Source of the DNA: Tritrichomonas musculus
Lineage: Eukaryota; Parabasalia; Tritrichomonadida; Tritrichomonadidae
Assembly: GCA_039105265.1 (NCBI GenBank)
Contig: JAPFFF010000008.1
Location: forward strand, 5,022,001 to 5,086,000
Reading direction: 5' to 3'
DNA: 64,000 bases
Under the pieces are notes generated by a model. The model worked only from the letters and a program-made list of their open reading frames with translations. It made no database searches and was not told where the DNA came from. Each line of letters starts with the position of its first letter. Within the stretch, counting starts at the first letter, position 1. The position numbers were made by a program, and so were the translations under genes. This document shows, piece by piece, positions 62,401-64,000 of this stretch.

Positions 62401-63319
62401 TTAGACTTTAAAACGATTATCTAAATGCTCGATAGCGATTATCTTAGACTTTAAAACGATTATCTAAATACTCGATAGCGATTATCTTAGACTTTAAAAC
62501 GATTATCTAAATGCTCGATAGCGATTATCTTAGACTTTAAAACGATTTCCTAAATACTCGATAGCGATTATCTTAGACTTTAAAACGATTATCTAAATGC
62601 TCGATAGCGATTATCTTAGACTTTAAAACGATTTCCTAAATACTCGATAGCGATTATCTTAGACTTTAAAACGATTATCTAAATGCTCGATAGCGATTAT
62701 CTTAAACTTTAAAACGATTTCCTAAATACTCGATAGCGATTATCTTAGACTTTAAAACGATTATCTAAATACTCGATAGCGATTATCTTAGACTTTAAAA
62801 CGATTTCCTAAATACTCGATAGCGATTATCTTAGACTTTAAAACGATTATCTAAATACTCGATAGCGATTATCTTAGACTTTAAAACGATTTCCTAAATA
62901 CTCGATAGCGATTATCTTAGACTTTAAAACGATTTCCTAAATACTCGATAGCGATTATCTTAGACTTTAAAACGATTTCCTAAATACTCGATAGCGATTA
63001 TCTTAGACTTTAAAACGATTTCCTAAATACTCGATAGCGATTATCTTAGACTTTAAAACGATTTCCTAAATACTCGATAGCGATTATCTTAGACTTTAAA
63101 ACGATTTCCTAAATACTCGATAGCGATTATCTTAGACTTTAAAACGATTTCCTAAATACTCGATAGCGATTATCTTAGACTTTAAAACGATTTCCTAAAT
63201 ACTCGATAGCGATTATCTTAGACTTTAAAACGATTATCTAAATACTCGATAGCGATTATCTTAAACTTTCAAACGATTATCTAAATACTCGATAGCGATT
63301 AACTTAGACTTTAAAATTT
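62401..63319. repeat. 43-bp minisatellite, 21 full copies plus a partial copy
   Basis: Copies start every 43 bp without exception from 62401 (62444, 62487 ... 63261) and a partial unit starts at 63304. Each unit is TTAGACTTTAAAACGATT, a variable core, then AAAT(G/A)CTCGATAGCGATTATC. Core ATCT (type A) dominates units 1-3, 5, 7, 9, 11, 20 and 21; core TCCT (type B) is in units 4, 6, 8, 10 and 12-19. The first part alternates A and B, the second is a homogeneous B run. Units 8 and 21 have TTAAAC for TTAGAC. No coding potential. Confidence 0.97.
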
Positions 63320-63519
63320 ATACTATACCACATAGACGAAAAGACCAAACATAATTTAAATGAATAAATTACTTATTGAATATTATTTTTATGAACATTT
63401 GATATTTTAATAGATTAAAAGTAAAAATATTGGAATCATTAATATTTTACTAAAATTGTGAGAGCTTTAACAAATTTTGAAAATATTAAGAAAAAATTCA
63501 AATATTTAAATATTGACGG

Positions 63520-63543
63520 ATATCTTACAATATTGTAAGATAT
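63520..63543. repeat. Perfect 24-bp palindrome
   Basis: ATATCTTACAAT followed by its exact reverse complement ATTGTAAGATAT, about 200 bp past the minisatellite. The rest of 63320-64000 is AT-rich without a gene. Confidence 0.85.
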
Positions 63544-64000
63544 TAAAAAAAATGCTAGTAAAATCCTAAAGTTTTAATAAATATGAATAGTTTTTTTTTT
63601 AGTTTTTAATTTATAGCAACATGGTTTCAGAATTATTTAAATGTAGTATTTTAAAATCTCAATTAATCATTTTTTTCATCTTGCTTGTACAAATTTATTA
63701 TAACTAACTGTTTTTACAGAAATTTATTCGACTGTTTCTCAGTAATATAATTTAATATTAAATCAATATATTTTAAAAGGATACGCCAACTGTTTAAAAA
63801 TCTAATTTTTCTTTTATGAGCTTATTTTATAAAAAAAATGAGACTTAGGTTGATTAAATGAAAGTTTGTTTTTCGAAATAATTTTAATTATAAATTTTCT
63901 GCTAGATTTGGAATTCAGGGAGTAGCCATTTGTGTCAATATTATAATCATTAATAAAAGTAACGTATTTTATACTGTTTTTTTGGCAACACATTACATAT

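Noticed and set aside
62401..63319. Regular repeats with constant blocks as a CRISPR array
   Set aside because: Units are contiguous and differ only at a few fixed positions; there are no unique spacers and the host is a eukaryote.

Overview
The window looks like nuclear DNA of a trichomonad (Parabasalia), most like a Tritrichomonas-type genome. Reasons: strongly AT-rich intergenic DNA with dense, almost always uninterrupted genes; several R2R3-Myb proteins of trichomonad style; BTB/discoidin, LRR and Kelch proteins; an AAA-ATPase-like (PF09820-type) protein; half-size ABCA transporter and P4-ATPase; poly-Asn runs; and very short 5' leaders that start at TCAYTW or TCAATTTT elements resembling the trichomonad initiator (Inr). 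This assignment is inference; no rRNA or tRNA gene is present to confirm it.

Layout. 1-7987: 3' part of a giant HECT E3 ligase that runs off the left edge. 7988-9650: gene-free, repeat-bearing DNA with inverted repeats and a GC-rich islet. 9651-11169: tandem pair of paralogous small proteins of unknown function. 11681-13384: membrane-anchored GH13 alpha-amylase, divergent from a WDR11-like trafficking protein (14045-17098). 17391-22260: three tandem Myb genes with a nearly identical DNA-binding cassette. 23429-28085: myristoylable Kelch protein and a low-complexity protein. 28654-31302: AAA-ATPase-like protein fused to a coiled coil and a Tudor-knot-like barrel. 31303-31867: short mariner-like inverted-repeat element. 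31868-34183: HEAT scaffold. 34429-36032: decayed gene. 36112-45904: CEP78-like LRR protein, BTB/F5-8C protein, RCC1-like protein, minimal INCENP-like protein, Kelch protein, CK2-like kinase and NAA60-like acetyltransferase. 46505-57725: half ABCA transporter, small acidic protein, nucleoplasmin-like protein, IQ-motif protein, SPT20-like protein, PIAS/Siz SUMO ligase and a polytopic membrane protein. 57883-61737: P4-ATPase flippase. 62289-63319: two tandem arrays (23 bp and 43 bp units).

There are no operons; genes are independent units in mixed orientation. Loose themes are chromatin and transcription (Mybs, nucleoplasmin-like, SPT20-like, PIAS-like, Tudor-like fusion), mitosis and cytoskeleton (INCENP-like, CEP78-like) and membranes (WDR11, ABCA, P4-ATPase, amylase). 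Several open frames extend 5' beyond the first ATG at TTG or GTG codons; I moved starts to ATG wherever one exists and used the Inr-like elements to choose between ATGs. Two genes (52564 and 56550) have no usable upstream ATG and are flagged.
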